Translations under genes and position numbers: made by a program
Shown: positions 63,028 through 64,000 of the stretch, piece after piece
How the letters are laid out: the number at the start of each line of letters is the position of its first letter
How positions within the stretch are numbered: position 1 is the first letter of the stretch
Origin: Neptuniibacter sp048548695
GTDB lineage: Bacteria; Pseudomonadota; Gammaproteobacteria; Pseudomonadales; Balneatricaceae
Direction: 5' to 3' (one strand)
Assembly: GCF_048548695.1 (NCBI RefSeq)
Contig: NZ_JBLYIF010000005.1
DNA: 64,000 nucleotides
The notes under the pieces: generated by a model
The model's input: only the letters and a program-made list of their open reading frames with translations
The model's database searches: none
What the model was told of the DNA's origin: nothing

Positions 63028-63495
63028 ATGACAGATCAGGAATATGCCGGATTTTGGCTCCGCAGTCTGGCCACAGGTGTCGATTTCACCTTCACCCTTA
63101 TTCTTTTCTCCGGTCCACTATGGTTAATGGACGATACCGGAGACTGGGAGTTTCCATCCGCCAGCAGCGACCTGCAACCACTCGATCTGGCTGCACACTA
63201 TATGGTGCCCTTCGTACTCACGGTGGCATTCTGGTTACGTTTTCTCGCCACTCCCGGCAAACTGCTCACCGGGTTAAAAATCGTGGATGCTGAAACGGGA
63301 GACCGGATGCATCTGCGTCAGGCCGTATTACGTTATGTTGGTTATCCTCTGGCAATGTTGCCCATGGGCTTAGGCATACTTTCAATTGCCCGCGACCCTA
63401 AACGGCAAGGCTGGCATGACAAGCTGGCGGGCACTGTAGTGGTCCGGGTACGACGCAATAACTTCCCCATCGATGCCCAACCTGGCGCCAGCTAG
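63028..63495 (+). CDS. RDD-family membrane protein
   Basis: The 155-residue protein starts YAGFWLRSLATGVDFTFTL, the first transmembrane segment with the Arg and Asp that name the family. A second helix follows at about 70-88, and a third region, RYVGYPLAMLPMGLGIL. The conserved RQGWHDKLAGTVVV closes the domain. Function of RDD proteins is mostly unknown; some relate to ion or Na+/H+ transport. GGGAGG precedes the ATG. Confidence 0.85.
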   Translation: MTDQEYAGFWLRSLATGVDFTFTLILFSGPLWLMDDTGDWEFPSASSDLQPLDLAAHYMVPFVLTVAFWLRFLATPGKLLTGLKIVDAETGDRMHLRQAVLRYVGYPLAMLPMGLGILSIARDPKRQGWHDKLAGTVVVRVRRNNFPIDAQPGAS

Positions 63496-63552
63496 GTTGC
63501 AACTCTGCGCTTTGTTGCCAACACTTAAGGACTCAACTATCGGAGTCCCAAT

Positions 63553-64000
63553 ATGGCGCTCAGCAGCAGAATCGACCAACTGTATTTAGGTCAACTCAAA
63601 GAGATTGGCCCTTCCAATACTCCCACCGGCATTTTCAAACTACCCTGCGAACAGCCGGTTTTGCTTACCCAAGAAGGTCTCGAGGGCGATATCCAGGTTG
63701 ATCGCCGGGTGCATGGCGGTCCAGAAAAAGCCCTGTATCAATTCCCCGCAGAAAATTATGCGGTACTGCAGCAAGCCCTTGCACACCTGAATGAAGATTT
63801 CATACCCGGCAGCATTGGTGAGAATATTTCCAGTCAGACTCTACTGGACAATCAGGTACATATTGGCGACACATTTAGCATTGGCGAGGCACTGGTACAG
63901 GTCTCCCAACCGCGCCGCCCCTGCTGGAAGGTTAATCATAAATACGGCAACGGTCATATTGCTGTGTTATTGATGTCCCAAGGCATTTCCGGCTGGTACT
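63553..64000 (+). CDS. MOSC-domain protein (YiiM-like), cut by window end
   Basis: 149 codons are visible before the right edge. From ATG 63553 (GGAG upstream) the protein reads MALSSRIDQLYLGQLKEIG, then EGLEGDIQVDRRVHGGPEKALY, PGSIGENIS and VSQPRRPCWKVN. The conserved Cys in RRPCWKV is the presumed molybdenum-cofactor ligand of MOSC proteins. YiiM-type members reduce N-hydroxylated compounds using Moco. The remaining C-terminal part lies outside the window. Confidence 0.85.
   Translation, partial: MALSSRIDQLYLGQLKEIGPSNTPTGIFKLPCEQPVLLTQEGLEGDIQVDRRVHGGPEKALYQFPAENYAVLQQALAHLNEDFIPGSIGENISSQTLLDNQVHIGDTFSIGEALVQVSQPRRPCWKVNHKYGNGHIAVLLMSQGISGWY

Overview
The window looks like the chromosome of a marine or halotolerant gammaproteobacterium, probably near Oceanospirillaceae. 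This is an inference from gene content and order: lysM-dprA-tsaC-hemF-aroE facing def-fmt-rsmB-trkA-trkH, then glyQS, prlC-yheV, argA/argE and glnE, plus a compatible-solute operon. No 16S rRNA is present to confirm it. I see no rRNA, insertion sequence, prophage or CRISPR array. A 97-base run of N (23442-23538) sits in a tandem tRNA-Leu(CAG) cluster.

Layout. 1-970: PIN toxin/HTH antitoxin module, cut by the left edge. 1139-6212: DCC-family protein, GlxA-type regulator divergent from an isochorismatase-like hydrolase, catalase-peroxidase KatG, a DUF4399 protein. 6541-10882: hybrid sensor kinase overlapping a response-regulator diguanylate cyclase. 11003-14858: three-gene glucosylglycerate operon (phosphatase, synthase, GH13_18 phosphorylase). 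15018-21103: seven-gene redox operon. 21403-23318: secreted unknown protein and an EAL/HDOD protein. 23429-23767: tRNA-Leu(CAG) repeats. 23864-29299: znuA divergent from a zur-znuC-znuB-MATE-sugar dehydrogenase chain joined by start/stop overlaps. 29370-37614: small unknowns, CBS protein, EamA permease, yheV-prlC, gamma carbonic anhydrase, lipoprotein, Lon-related protease. 37745-51924: conserved housekeeping block. 52052-64000: cytochrome P460-like protein, argA, argE, CYTH phosphatase, glnE, an orphan, ilvE, an MsrB-MsrA fusion, an RDD protein and a MOSC protein cut by the right edge.

The most interesting system is the 15018-21103 operon. Its first product fuses a NirB-like FAD/NAD(P)H module, a BFD-type [2Fe-2S] domain and a five-helix membrane domain with two HX13H pairs (about His575/589 and His642/656), a pattern expected for two stacked b hemes. 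It is followed by an anchored cytochrome c with 11 heme motifs, a Tll0287-like heme lipoprotein, a small cytochrome c lipoprotein, two tandem group I truncated hemoglobins and a [2Fe-2S]/FAD reductase. Upstream lies a sequence resembling the NsrR nitric-oxide-responsive operator (21249-21271). A second, more symmetric NsrR-like site (52630-52652) precedes the cytochrome P460-like gene 31 kb away. My inference is a nitrosative-stress regulon with a periplasmic arm fed across the membrane by the fusion reductase, and a cytoplasmic truncated-hemoglobin arm.
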